64,000 bases of DNA, from contig JAVTVY010025245.1 in assembly GCA_036873755.1 (NCBI GenBank), positions 37,998 through 101,997 of the forward strand, written 5' to 3'. The stretch is from Hanleya hanleyi (Eukaryota; Mollusca; Polyplacophora; Lepidopleurida; Hanleyidae). Shown one piece after another: positions 23,500 through 34,594 of this stretch (position 1 is its first letter; the number at the start of each line of letters is the position of its first letter). Under the pieces are notes generated by a model that worked only from the letters and a program-made list of their open reading frames with translations, ran no database searches and was not told where the DNA came from. Position numbers and translations under genes: made by a program.

Positions 23500-25690
23500 A
23501 ATTGTATAAAATCCAAATACAAGAGGGCTGACAGGAGCCATCTTTGATGACCGATGTAGCTGAAAAGCAATCTCAACCTTCCTCTTGCCAATGTCAAGCC
23601 AGTCTCCAAATTTGACATTGATCGGTTCAATCAATCTCGAGCTACTCTCTCTAATCTTGGATTACACAAGATGGCTGACAGTGGCCATCATAGATTACAT
23701 AGGTAACTGATCCCAACTGTCCCCTCACCAATGTCAAGACACTCTTCAAGTTTGAAGTGGATCAGTTCAATAGTTCTCGAGTTATCGGTCAATCAGAAAA
23801 TGTGTGAAGATCTGGCAATGCAAGATGGCTGATGGCGGCCATCTTGGAATGAAGAGCAATCTTATCTGTCTTCACACTGATGTCAAGCCACTCTCCAGAT
23901 TTTAAGTTGATCAGTTCAATTGTCTCACGTCATTGTCCGGACAAGATCCAACAGCCGAAAATCCGAGATGGCTGGCAGCCATGTTGGATTAAACAGGTTA
24001 CTGAATAGCAATCCCAACCATGCTCTCACCGATGTCAAGACACTCTCCAAGTTTGAAGTTGATTGGTTCCATCATTCTCGAGTTATTGTCCGGACAAGAT
24101 CCAACTGCTGAAAATCCAAGATGGCTGGCAGTCATCTAGGATTACACAGGTAATTGAAAAGTAATCCCAACCATCGTCCCATCGATGTCAAAGCAATCTC
24201 CCAGTTTGAAGTTGATTGGTTCAATAGTTCTCAAGTCATTGGTCAGACAAGAAATGTGTAAAGAGCCAACTGCTAACAATGCAAGATGGCTGATTTCGGC
24301 CATCTTGGATTACATAGGTAACTGAAAAGCAATTCCAATTGTCCTCTCACAGATGTCAAGGCTCCCTCCAACTTTGAATTCGTTCGGTTCAATAGTTCTT
24401 CATCAAACAAGAAATGTGTAAATGGCTGATGGCAGCCATCTTGGATTAAGCAGGTAACTGAAAAGCAATCCTAACAGCAATCCTAACTGTCCTCTCACGC
24501 AGGTGGTTGGTGGGTGTCCGGTGGGCAGGGATTCCTGTTGCTTCAATGCATTTTGCTGAGAAGCAATAGGAATGTGATAATGTCATGTCTAGCACTGTAA
24601 TATCACTTGTCTTTATTGCACCATTTAAGTGTCCTGTCTGTGTATTGTGTGCTGTCCTCACTGTTTTATTGGGTGGATGGAGGGTGTCTGGTTCCATGTT
24701 GCTTCAAAGATTTCTTCTTTGAAGCAGCAGGAACGTAACTTGGCTGGGTGGTGATTAGTTATTTCGTCGCAATATGACTGAAATAATGATGAAAGCGACG
24801 TTAAATTCTAGTCACTTATTCACTCACTCCGTCCTCTCACTGCTCTCCAAGTTTGAAGTGGATCAGTTCAATCATTCTCGATTTATTGCCCGAACAAGAT
24901 CCAAGCAGTTAAATTCAAGATGACTGACAGTGGCCATCTTGGATTATGCAGATAACTGAAAAGCAATCCCAACCATCATTTCATTGATGCCAAGCCACTG
25001 TCCAAATATGTCGTCGATTGGTTCAATCAGTCTCAAGTTATTGTCCGGACAAGACCCGAATGGCTGATGGTGACCATCTTGGATTTCACAAGCTGGTTGA
25101 TGGTGGCTAACTTGGATTACATAGAGAATGGAATAGCAATCCCAATCATCCTCTTACCAATGTCAATACACTCTTCAAGTTTGAAGTTGATTGGTTTAAT
25201 AGTTCTCAAATTATTGGTCAGACAAGAAATGTATGAACATCCATTTGCTGGTAATGTAAGATGTTTGATGTTGGCCATTTTGGATTACACAGGTAACTGA
25301 AAAGCAATTATAAATGTCTTCTCAAGTCACTCTTCAAGTTTGAAGTCGATTCATTCTCAAGTTATTGTCCAGAAGAGATCCAACTGCTGACAATCCAAGA
25401 GGAATGGCGGTCATCTTGGATTACACAGGTAACTGAAAAGCAATCCCAACCCTCCTCTCACCGATGTTAAGATACTCTCGAAGTTTGAAGTCCATCGGTT
25501 CAATAGTTATCGAGTTATTGGCCAGACAAGAAATGTGTCAAGGTCCAACTGCTGATAATGCAAGCTGGCTGGATTACACAGGTAACTGAAAAGCAATCCC
25601 AACCGTCCTCTCATCAATGTCAAGACACTGTGCAAATTTGAAGTTGATTGTCTCAATAGTTCTTGAGTTATTGGTCGGACAAGAAATGTA
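23500..25690. repeat. Tandem core units of about 155 bp (copy B)
   Basis: Same units as 13850-15065, continuing for more copies up to the 3' end of the parent element. The short frames here are unsupported. The unit centre AAGATGGCTGATGGCGGCCA is a GC-rich dyad in the position occupied by GTGGCGCCAC in other cores. Confidence 0.8.
24499..24829 (+). mobile_element. SINE-tailed element with stem-loop body
   Basis: It is flanked by the 10-bp direct repeat GTCCTCTCAC (24489-24498, 24830-24839). It starts GCAGGTGGTTGGTGGGTGTC and ends with the same tail as the 5S SINE (ATGACTGAAATAATGATGAA, GCGACGTTAAA, CACTCACTCC). I find no clear tRNA or 5S head. Instead there are two related stem-loops: TTGCTTC...GAAGCAA near 24533 and TGCTTCAAA...TTTGAAGCA near 24698. 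A truncated copy at 15071-15089 shows it was inserted before the A/B duplication. Confidence 0.7.
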
Positions 25691-25750
25691 AGATGGAAAG
25701 ACAGACGGACAGAATTTAGGATGCCACTGATGTGGCGACAGGGGACAATG
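25691..25750 (+). mobile_element. 3' end of an old Helitron-like element
   Basis: After the last core unit comes an ACAGACGGACAG tract, a hairpin GCCAC...GTGGC (25723-25736), and the end GGGGACAA. This is the same order (core, GACGGACA tract, hairpin, AA) as the other elements here, and the last bases match the end of HLE-1. Confidence 0.55.
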
Positions 25751-25799
25751 AATATAAATGTAGTCAGGATGAGCCATATAGATAATTTGAACTCTATAA

Positions 25800-26150
25800 A
25801 AATTAAACATTTATAAACAATGTTTCTATTTGTTACCAAATCAAACCTGCTTTAATTAATGCCTTAATCTCCGTCAGGAAGATGATTCAAACCGCAAAAA
25901 CGGAAGTTAAAACTAAAAGTTATCTCCCCTAGAGGAGAGTTGTCCGCCCCTAGGAGAGCTCTCCCATTCATCCCAGTGGAGTTACTATAAAAGGCTCTGC
26001 TCAAATCATTCCTATCCTCTTTTTCATTGTAACAAACCGAGACCTGTAGTGTGCAAGGCCGCGGCGTGAGGGGACGGAAGGGAGGGACAATTAAATTAAA
26101 GCAGGTTTGATTTGGTAACAAATAGAAACATTGTTTATAAATGTTTAATA
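25800..26150. repeat. Inverted repeat pair at the DIRS left end
   Basis: The left arm 25800-25859 (ATTAAACATTTATAAACAAT, then GTTTCTATTTGTTACCAAAT) is repeated in inverse orientation at 26093-26150. It encloses the 230 bp that match the far right end of the element. A further direct fragment (TAAACATTTATAAACAATGT) lies at 31523-31542. Confidence 0.85.
25986..25995 (+). promoter_or_regulatory. TATA-like box in the terminal repeat
   Basis: TATAAAAGGC lies inside the inverted terminal repeat, and its partner is on the minus strand at 36032-36041. Being in the repeat it would face inward from both ends, suiting a promoter of the element. It is a motif match only. Confidence 0.3.
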
Positions 26151-26282
26151 TTTGATTCCCAAATCGTAAACCTGCTTTAATTAATGCCTCAGTACCAACA
26201 TATGGAGGTGGGAACCTCGGCGTTGTTGTAGCTCCAATAGCAGGCTAAGTAACCGCTGGGATGACACAGACATGGGCATAAA

Positions 26283-27785
26283 CATGAGACATCAACACTC
26301 AACAAGTGGAACCCTGGTCAGAGACGTAAAAGGGTAATTCATGGATTTGATACAGTTGTACTTATCTTGAGTGTCTCCATCCATGTAGCTGTGCTCGTGG
26401 TGTGGTACGCAAACTCTACCAAGTTGAAGGATACCCGGGCCCCTTAGGCTACTAGGTCTTCTTGGTAGGCACTGTATGTCGTGGGGTGGGGGGGGGGTAA
26501 TAGCCAGCACCCGTGCATACAGGGAGATACTTGGCTGGACCTTAAGAACGGGGAGAGCGTATACTGCCCGAAGCTTAGAGGGCGCCAAGCCACACCACTC
26601 TCAGTCCGCAAGCCGTCTTATGTCAACTCTCCATACTTGGACCTTGAAACTTGAACAGGTCTTGTAGGATGCGTTGGAGTTGACTGCGTTTGCTCCCTGA
26701 GTCAACTCTACGCAATCGTCAACTCTCTGTACTTTATTCGACTGTTGCTGACACTGGCAAAGTGTCAATTCTTCGTCTTGTGAGTTGAGCGCAGGTGACC
26801 CAGCTGAGATCATCTGGGAGGAAGTCAGTTCAATCTGAAGTGACACAAGCAAAACTGCAGTAAAGTCAAAGATTAAAAGTCAGAATTGTGTCAGGCCTAA
26901 AATGATGACTTGAGAGATAGCGGCTGGCAAACTGACCTATTACTACTGAGTAGACATTTATATCCAATTATTTTTAAGATAACAGTCTCTCAGTAAGGTA
27001 CAATTACTAGTGCTGGAAAAAGGTCAGCCTGTGCGAGACACGAACCCGCGTCCTCAGAGTTCGATACCAAATCGCCAGCAGTAACAGCAAACGGCCCAGA
27101 GCACTCGGCCATCTCAGCCTTTATCTAAAATGATCACAGGCATGACAATAAATCTCAACAAAAGAACCCTGGTCGGTAATGCAGTGGGTAATTATGGAGT
27201 AGTAATAGAAGATACTTATCTTTTGAGTGTCTTCCTCCATGTAGCTGTGATCGTGGTGTGGTACACACTTCTATCAAGCTGAAGGATACCCCGGGCCGCT
27301 TAGGCTACTAGAAGGTCTTCTTGGTAGGCACTGTATGTCCTGGGTGGGGCAATAGCCAGCAAGTCCGTGCATACAGGGAGATACTTGGCTGGACCTTAAG
27401 AACGGGGAGAGCATATACTGCCCGAAGCTTAGAGGGTGCCAAGCCACACCAGTCTCAGTCCACAAGCCGTCTTATGTCAACTCTCCATACTTGGTCCTTG
27501 AAAGTTGAACAGGTCTTGTAGGATGCGTTGGAGTTGACAGCGCTTGCTCCCTGAGTCAACTCTACGCAATCGTCAACTCTCTGTACTTTATTCGACTGTA
27601 GCCGACACTGGCAAAGTGTCAGTTCTTCGTCTTGTGAGTTGAGCGTAGGTGACCCAGCTGAGATCATCTAGAAGGAAGTCAGTTTCAACCTGAAATGACA
27701 CAAGCAAATCTGCAGTTAAGGTAAAGATTAAACTCACCATAGTGTCAGGCCTCTTAGATTGATGATTCGAGAGTCCATGGCCGGC
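26283..27785. repeat. Tandem duplication of about 650 bp inside the DIRS-like element
   Basis: 26283-26930 and 27148-27785 are direct copies about 856 bp apart. Both contain GTGTGGTACRCA, CTTCTTGGTAGGCACTGTAT, ATACAGGGAGATACTTGGCT, GTCAACTCTACGCAATCGTC and GACCCAGCTGAGATCATCT. Small minus-strand frames in each (about 70 residues) are similar but have no recognised domain. A tRNA-like SINE head lies between the copies. Confidence 0.9.
27022..27119 (-). mobile_element. tRNA-like SINE head
   Basis: On the minus strand it starts GGCTGAGATGGCCGAGTGCT (box A-like). It has a T-arm that folds well (GCGGG, loop TTCGTGT, CTCGC) with box B GGGTTCGTGTC. The 3' side does not close an acceptor stem with the 5' side, so it is a tRNA-derived SINE head rather than a functional tRNA. 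The body may extend down to about 26945. Confidence 0.6.
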
Positions 27786-27886
27786 CATCTGACTTATTTC
27801 TTCCTTCTTAGGTGATCATGTCGTATGTGGACAAATGTTATGCGATGATACAAAATGCCGCCCCCCCCCCTTTTTTTTTTGAAAAT

Positions 27887-28620
27887 TTACTTGACCACGT
27901 GCTGGGCAGCTACCAGCGGCCCAAGCGTGGTCACCCTATCTGACTGCACTGACATATCTCTCAGATAGAAATTGGTGAACGTGGAGTTTGCCGTCCAGAC
28001 ACAAGACTGGACAAGGTCATGGAGGGACAAGTTCTTCCATAAAGGCCATGACGTAGCGATGGCACGAATCTCATGAGAAGAAGCAGTAGACAGTAGTGGG
28101 GGAGCGTCAATGGTCAATAGATAAGACCACTTAAGGGTCTTCTTCAACCACGGGTGAAGGGACAGAAATAACAGACGACGAGAGCCGCGAGCGGATATCG
28201 ATACGAGTAAGATAGTGGCGAATGGCTCGAAAAGGGCATAACAGAAAGGTCGTCTTCGAGGCCATGCACGAAGTCTGACAACGCAGGGATGGAGTACGAA
28301 CATTGAGCGCACGGACCTAAGCGAACAGACTCATTTTGGGCGATGAACACAGGAATGGGTCGAAAGGAAAAACGAGACAAATCCGCAGTCCAGGTCATAG
28401 ATGATCTCTCAAGAGCATGAAGTTCAGACACACTAGACGCCAAAGCAAAAGCCGCCAGCAAAGCAGACTTGTAGGAAACAGCTTAAAGAGAGGCGGACTG
28501 TAAAGGTTCAAAAGGCGGACGAAACCGAGCATACAGAACCACATGAATATCCCAATTCGGTAACAGCTGGCGAGTACGGCGAGACTGTAAGTGAAAGCCG
28601 AAAGGGCGCAGAGATATTGT
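27887..28620 (-). pseudogene. Tyrosine recombinase fragment, DIRS type
   Basis: Frames on the minus strand give, in order, RPPFEPLQSASL, then SALLAAFALASSVSELHALE (the start of the catalytic domain, with its SELHAL motif). After shifts come SSHEIRAIATSW (the HxxR motif, about 28046-28085) and STFTNFYLRDM with the catalytic tyrosine (about 27952-27980), ending GPLVAAQ. That order and those motifs fit the YR of DIRS-like retrotransposons, which cut and join DNA circles during integration. There is an in-frame stop near 28483, and the middle changes reading frame at least twice between about 28140 and 28260. The N-terminal part above 28620 is not recognisable. It is a dead copy. Confidence 0.7.
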
Positions 28621-28979
28621 CGTTTAGACAAATGACGATGCCGGTAGAAAATGTAAAAACCCTAGCCCAAGCAGACCGGAACCCTTAAAGGGAGCCGAGT
28701 TGAACTTCATATCACGATAAAGGTGAAGGAAGAAGTCAAATACAGGGAAACAAAGAGACACAGTCGGGAAGGGCATCACATTCTCGGCACCAGGACAAAT
28801 AAATCCACTGCAGTGACCGAACCCGAAAAACGAACATAGTGAGTAAGGTCCCGCATAGAAATGAAAAGTCCTAAAGTTGATGACAGAACCATAATGTCAA
28901 AGTCTAATACGAAGCTGCGCATCAGAAAACCCCTCGGCTCTGGGCGCCAGCCATTCATAATGTATTCAATTTGAAGCAA

Positions 28980-30473
28980 GACTTCAGGAACACCAAGCAG
29001 TCAAGTGACAAATATACAGATTATGAAAAAATTTGCCATTAGAAATGGCCTCTAAGGTTTATGTCCAATCAGAGAAGTTGGTATTCATTACATAAGTCTG
29101 TTGATGCATCGATGATGTATACCAAATTTTGTCATAGAGCATTTGAAAATTATCAGAGATAGAGATCATTAATGATTTCGCATAAATTAAAGATGGCCGC
29201 CCATCCTTCCCACCACTCAGAGAAACTGATGTGGTTATTCATTGCAAGTGTCTTGATACATGGATGCTGTATACCAAGTTTCATATAGAACACTGAAATG
29301 GTATCAAAGATATACATCATCAAAGATTTTGCATAAATTAAAGATGGCCACCAAGGTTTCCGCCCAATCAGAAACACCAGAACTGCCATTTATCGTAAGT
29401 CTATTGATGCATCGATGATATATGCCAAATTTTACATCGAACACTCGAACGGTATCAGAGATAGAGATCATTAAATGATTTCGCATAAATTAAAGATGGC
29501 CGCCCATCCTTCCTGCCACTCAGAGGAACTGATGTGGTTATACATTGCAGGTCTCTTGATACATCGATGCTGTATACCAAGTTCATATAGAACACTGAAA
29601 TGGTATCAAAGATATACATCATCAAAGATTTTGCATAAATTAAAGATAGCCACCAAGGTTTCCGCCCAATCAGAAACACCAGAACTGCCATTTATCGTAA
29701 GTCTATTGATGCATCGATGATATATGCCAAATTTTACATCGAGCACTCGAACGGTATCAGAGATAGAGATCATTAATGATTTCGCATAAATTAAAGATGG
29801 CCGCCCATCCTTCCTGCCACTCAGAGGAACTGATGTGGTTATACATTGCAGGTCTCTTGATACATCGATGCTGTATACCAAGTTTCGTATAGAACACTTG
29901 AATGGTATCAAAGATATATATCATTAAAGATTTTGCATAAATTAAAGATGGCCGCCAAGGTTTCCACCGAATCAGGGAAACTGGTTTGGTCATTCCTTTG
30001 AAGTTTCTTGATGCATCGATGATCTATACCAAGTTCACACATGGGACAGTGAAATGGTACCTGAGATACACAAGATTAATGATTTCGCATAAATTAAATA
30101 TGGCCGCCAAAGTTTCCAACCAATCAGGTCCAGATTCAATAGGGTTCTGGGTCATGAGCATATGGATGTGCAGTGCAAGTTTGGTGTGCCTAGGGTAAGT
30201 CGCTCTAAAGATATCTTGGTAACGAGAAAGCTGTGATGGTTTCGCATAAATTAAAGATGGCCACCAAAGTTTCCAACCAATCAGGTCCAGATTCAATAGG
30301 GTTCTGCGTCACGCGCATACGGATGTGCACTGCAAGTTTGGTGTGCCTAGGGTAAGTCGTTCTGAAGATATCTTGGTAACGAGAAAGGTGTGACGGACAG
30401 ACGGACGGACGGACAGACGGACAGACGTACATGACGACGACAATACCCTTCGGCCAATTTGGCCGAGGGGTAA
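28980..30473 (+). mobile_element. Helitron-like element HLE-4 (5' end not located)
   Basis: About nine core units of 140-160 bp repeat TTTCGCATAAATTAAAGATG, GCCGCC, TGATACATCGATGCTGTATA and ACCAAGTTT. A (GACGGACA)n tract follows at 30393-30427. Then comes a 13-bp-stem hairpin at 30444-30472 (TACCCTTCGGCC with its inverse) and AACAA. The order matches the 3' ends of HLE-1 to HLE-3. The 5' end is not clear, probably close to 28980 inside the DIRS-like element. Confidence 0.6.
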
Positions 30474-30900
30474 CAAACTGGTGCAACGGTCTATCCGGGA
30501 ACGAAGTACTTGAAGGAGAAAGTTGAAAAACTGTCCCCCAAGTACACCGCGAAAAACATTGTGTTGTTTAAGCACAATCCTGTGGTAAAATGGATTTCAA
30601 CACAAAATGTTTGTGTGTTGAAATCAACATGGTTCTGTGTTAAACATAAATCAACACAAAAGCTGTGCTGAATTCAAGACCAATTACTGTTGATTCCAAC
30701 ACAATTTCTGGAATCAAAAAGGCTTGAACACAACTCTCTTCGTAGTGTAACGACGAACCTAAGTAAACCTCGATGTGAAAACCCGAGAGGAATTGATACA
30801 AGGGGAAGGTTGACGCCAAACGGAAGGACTTCCACTCCCACCGACGACCGACGATGGAGAATCGAAGGAAGTGCCGAAAAACGAGGATGAATAGATATAA
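30474..30900. other. Palindromic CAACAC-rich stretch
   Basis: 30580-30720 contains repeated, partly inverted phrases such as TTCAACACAAA, TGTGTTGAAATCAACA and TGTTGATTCCAACACA. It looks like a decayed palindromic MITE. No gene is seen; minus-strand frames at 30640-30916 lack a domain. Confidence 0.4.
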
Positions 30901-30904
30901 AATA

Positions 30905-31260
30905 TGCATCTCGCAAACGAAGAAATGACGTAAGGAACGGCGTTATGGCGTACCGGAACGTCTAACAGATGTACGCGAACGACGCACAAGTGTATGAGAA
31001 AACACATGACGGCGTAATGAAATGTCGTCAAGGTGTAACAGAAGGACGTAATCGTGAAAAATGAGAGAAACGTTGTGTGTGATAAACGACGTAGTGATTT
31101 CCCCATTTGCATCAACATAAAGTATATACATGCTCATAATGGAGCAGGATACAACCTTATAAAAGTACGAGAGAAACGACGTAACGGCGAGAAACGACGT
31201 ACAGGTGTACGAGGACACCGAAACGACGTAATGGAACGTCGTTGAGGTGCGAAACGAGGA
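30905..31260. repeat. Degenerate CpG-rich ACGACGTA repeat
   Basis: ACGACGTA, GACGTAAT and CGGCGT phrases recur at irregular spacing, usually after AGAAA or GTGTACGA. They give a locally high CpG content unlike the rest of the window. It appears to be an old minisatellite. The frames on the minus strand are not convincing genes. Confidence 0.5.
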
Positions 31261-32979
31261 AGGCGTTGCAAACAGTAACCCCGAACTCGCTTGTAATAAT
31301 TTTTTTTTTTTTTTTTTAAATTAGAAAACGCAGTAGAGATGAACACATTAAATGTTCCTAGCGTTAAACACAAACGTAACCTCAATGAGGTAAATGGCAT
31401 TATGGATCTTTATGTCAGTGAACACGATTACTGTCAGTGAACATGATTACATTATGACATCTCCCAATGTAATTTGGCTCCTGTACATGAAAATCAGTAC
31501 TGGAGTTTTATATGGAGAGAATGTTAAACATTTATAAACAATGTCACTATTTATAACCAAAAGTAGTAACACCACCGACATCCAGAAACAAAGAGATTTC
31601 CACGTAAACTAAAAAGATCCTCAAAGAATTTAAAATTCCCGAAGAGAGGAAATACATTTAAAGTCTCTCGCCGGCAGATAAATTAAGGTTATTAAAAATT
31701 CAGAATTTGAAATGACCTAGCACGAACAAGCTGTCGAGAAGAAGAAAACGGTAAAGAACATTGCTAAAGAGCCGTCTGTTGTTCTACCGGTAACCAAACT
31801 TGGAGAAGACTTCACGCATTTGCGTGTCATCCTTGCGCACATACAAGAAGACCGCTCGATGAAATAGACTAATGCTGTCCCAGGTAGAAGACCGAGAAAC
31901 TTCAGGCTTGATCCTTGCCCGGCCAACAGACTAGGAGAAGATCAATAAACACTCCACATGTCGTCGAACGAGAGTATTTCTACAGATTTCCCGGAGAAAT
32001 ACACTCACAGTCACGCTAATAATTCTAAATTTTCTCAGAGAAGAAGTAAAATTAATGCTCAACTCAATCTGAATTATAAGCGTAATTCAGTATACAGATG
32101 GGATCAACTAGGTGTGAAACACAAACAACTCACAATGTAAAATAACAGAAAATTTGTGTTTCAAAGAATATAGCACACTTTCACAATAAACCAGGGTGAG
32201 TGAGTGAATAGGGTTTACTCACTCGCGATAAACAAACACGTGATCTCTTTTGTTGTTCAACACCCTTAATTACACAAAGAGAGTAGTAAAGAAGCTCATT
32301 AAAATGTAACAAAGCGTCGTAGTGAATAGGCTTGAGTTGTGGTTACGTAACACAAACGCAAGACAACGTAAGCATAAAAGGTAGATAAAAACCTCTGTAA
32401 GTTCTCTCTTGATCACAGGATATCAAAATAAACATAACTAGAGCATAGTCTGAGGGATGCACACATTTGATCAAAATGATCAGTAAGGCTGCTTACAAGA
32501 TACCCCCCGTAAGGGCATAGATACATGGGGGTGGTTAACGTTTCACGAGTAAGCTGAATGGGATTGTGGCAGTGGAAATCATCAGTAAGCATGCTTACAA
32601 GATACCCCCCGGATGCACATTTGATAGAAATTGACGAGTATTTGTAGAGGAATATAAGTATACATATTATGAGTGGCGGCACAGTATGTAACTAGTTGAC
32701 AATGAGACCTCGCTCGGTTGGAGTGCGGTTAACGGATTGTCTATGCATGTGTCGTGACGATACTCAGATGAGTTTAATGGATTGTTCAGAAAATTGATGT
32801 TAATAATGATTGTTGAGAATGGGGTTATGCAGTCATATTGTGTTTGACCTAACTGTTGTTACCACTAGAACCGTGTAGACTTGAAATGGGCTGTTGCAAC
32901 AGATAGGCGAATTACTGTCATCTGGATAACCACATTGAAGAGGAAAAGGAAGTAAATGGGAAGTGAAATATTAAACTTA
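31261..32979. other. Non-coding DIRS interior
   Basis: No gene recognised. It contains a poly-T run near 31300, a fragment of the DIRS left-end sequence (31523-31542), a GAGTGAGTGAATAGGG phrase near 32205 like SINE tails, and a two-copy repeat of ATCAGTAAG..GCTTACAAGATACC at 32480 and 32581. Confidence 0.4.
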
Positions 32980-34594
32980 CTACCTGTAGACGCATATGCA
33001 ACATCCTGAGCTAGGTCTCATGGTATGGCAGCTACATACAAAATTTGAGAAGAATCTAATCAGCCGTTGTCAAGTTATGCTTCAGAAATGGAATGTTACG
33101 GACCAACTGAGAAAATTTTGCCCATAGGTGGCGCCACCTGTAGACGCACATGCGCCAAACGCAATCCCAAGCGAGGTCTCATGGTAAGGTAGCTACATAC
33201 CAAATCTGAGAGGAATCCAATTAGCTGTTGTCAAGTTATGCTCCGGAAACGAAATATTACGGACCGACAAGAAAAAGTTTTGACCCTAGGTGGCGCCACC
33301 TGTAGATGCACATGCGCCAAACGCAATCCCAAGTGAGGTCTCATGGTAAGGTAGCTACATACCAAATTTGAAAGGAATCCAAGTAGCGGTTGTCAAGTTA
33401 TGCTCCGGAAACGAAATGTTACGGACTGACATGAGAAACTTTTGACCATAGGTGGCGCCACCTGTAGACGCACATGCGCCAAACGCAATCCAAAGCGAGG
33501 TCTCATGGTAAGGTAGCTACATACCAAATTTGAGAGGAATCCAAGTAGCGGTTGTCAAGTTATGCTCCGGAAACGAAATGTTACGGAATGACCCTAGGTG
33601 GCGCCACCTGTAGACGCACATGCGCCAAACGCAATCCCAAGCAAGGTCTCATGGTATGGTAGCTGCATACCAAATTTGAGAGGAATCCAACTGGCGGTTG
33701 TCAAGTTATGCTCCGGAAACGAAATGTTACGAACGGACTTGAGAAACTTTTGACCCTAGGTGGCGCCACCTGTAGACGCACATGCGCCAAACGCAATCCC
33801 AAGCGAGGTCTCATGGTATGGCAGCTGCATACCAAATTTGAAAGGAATCCAAGTAGCGGTTGTCAAGTTATGCTCCGGAAACGAAATGTTACGGACCGAC
33901 AAGAAAAAGTTTTGACCCTAGGTGGCGCCACCTGTAGATGCACATGCGCCAAACGCAATCCCAAGTGAGGTCTCATGGTAAGGTAGCTACATACCAAATT
34001 TGAGAGGAATCCAAGTAGCGGTGTCAAGTTATGCTCCGGAAACGAAATGTTACGAACTGACTTGAGAAACTTTTGACCCTAGGTGGCGCCACCTGTAGAC
34101 GCACATGCGCCAAACGCAATCCCAAGCGAGGTCTCATGGTATGGCAGCTGCATACCAAATTTGAAAGGAATCCAAGTAGCGGTTGTCAAGTTATGCTCCG
34201 GAAACGAAATGTTACGGACTGACATGAGAAACTTTTGACCATAGGTGGCGCCACCTGTAGACGCACATGCGCCAAACGCAATCCCAAGCGAGGTCTCATG
34301 GTAAGGTAGCTACATACCAAATTTGAGAGGAATCCAAGTAGCGGTTGTCAAGTTATGCTCCGGAAACGAAATGTTACGGAATGACCCTAGGTGGCGCCAC
34401 CTGTAGACGCACATGCGCCAAACGCAATCCCAAGCAAGGTCTCATGGTATGGTAGCTGCATACCAAATTTGAGAGGAATCCAACTGGCGGTTGTCAAGTT
34501 ATGCTCCGGAAACGAAATGATACGGACGGACGGACGGACGGACGGACAAGCTGAAACCAGTATACGCCACCTACACTACGTGTCGGGGGGTATA
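32980..34594 (+). mobile_element. Helitron-like element HLE-5 (5' end not located)
   Basis: Nine full core units carry the palindrome GGTGGCGCCACC at 33127, 33289, 33451, 33597, 33759, 33921, 34082, 34244 and 34390. Spacing is 162 bp except two of 146. The 162-162-146 pattern recurs 793 bp later, so a five-unit block was duplicated. After the last unit come GGACGGACGGACGG and an imperfect hairpin (34561-34594), then ATAA. The interior has no coding capacity; frames in it merely follow the period. Confidence 0.65.

Larger units (their letters stand above)
15090..25800. repeat. Segmental duplication copy B
   Basis: Copy of A from 11273 onward in direct tandem orientation, interrupted by HLE-1 (15706-17672) and HLE-2 (17906-21987). 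Past the end of A it continues through more tandem core units to the 3' end of an old Helitron-like element at about 25747. A minus-strand frame of 122 residues at 22906-23274 is open only here; copies A and C have TGA where B has TGG. I do not call it a gene. Confidence 0.9.
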
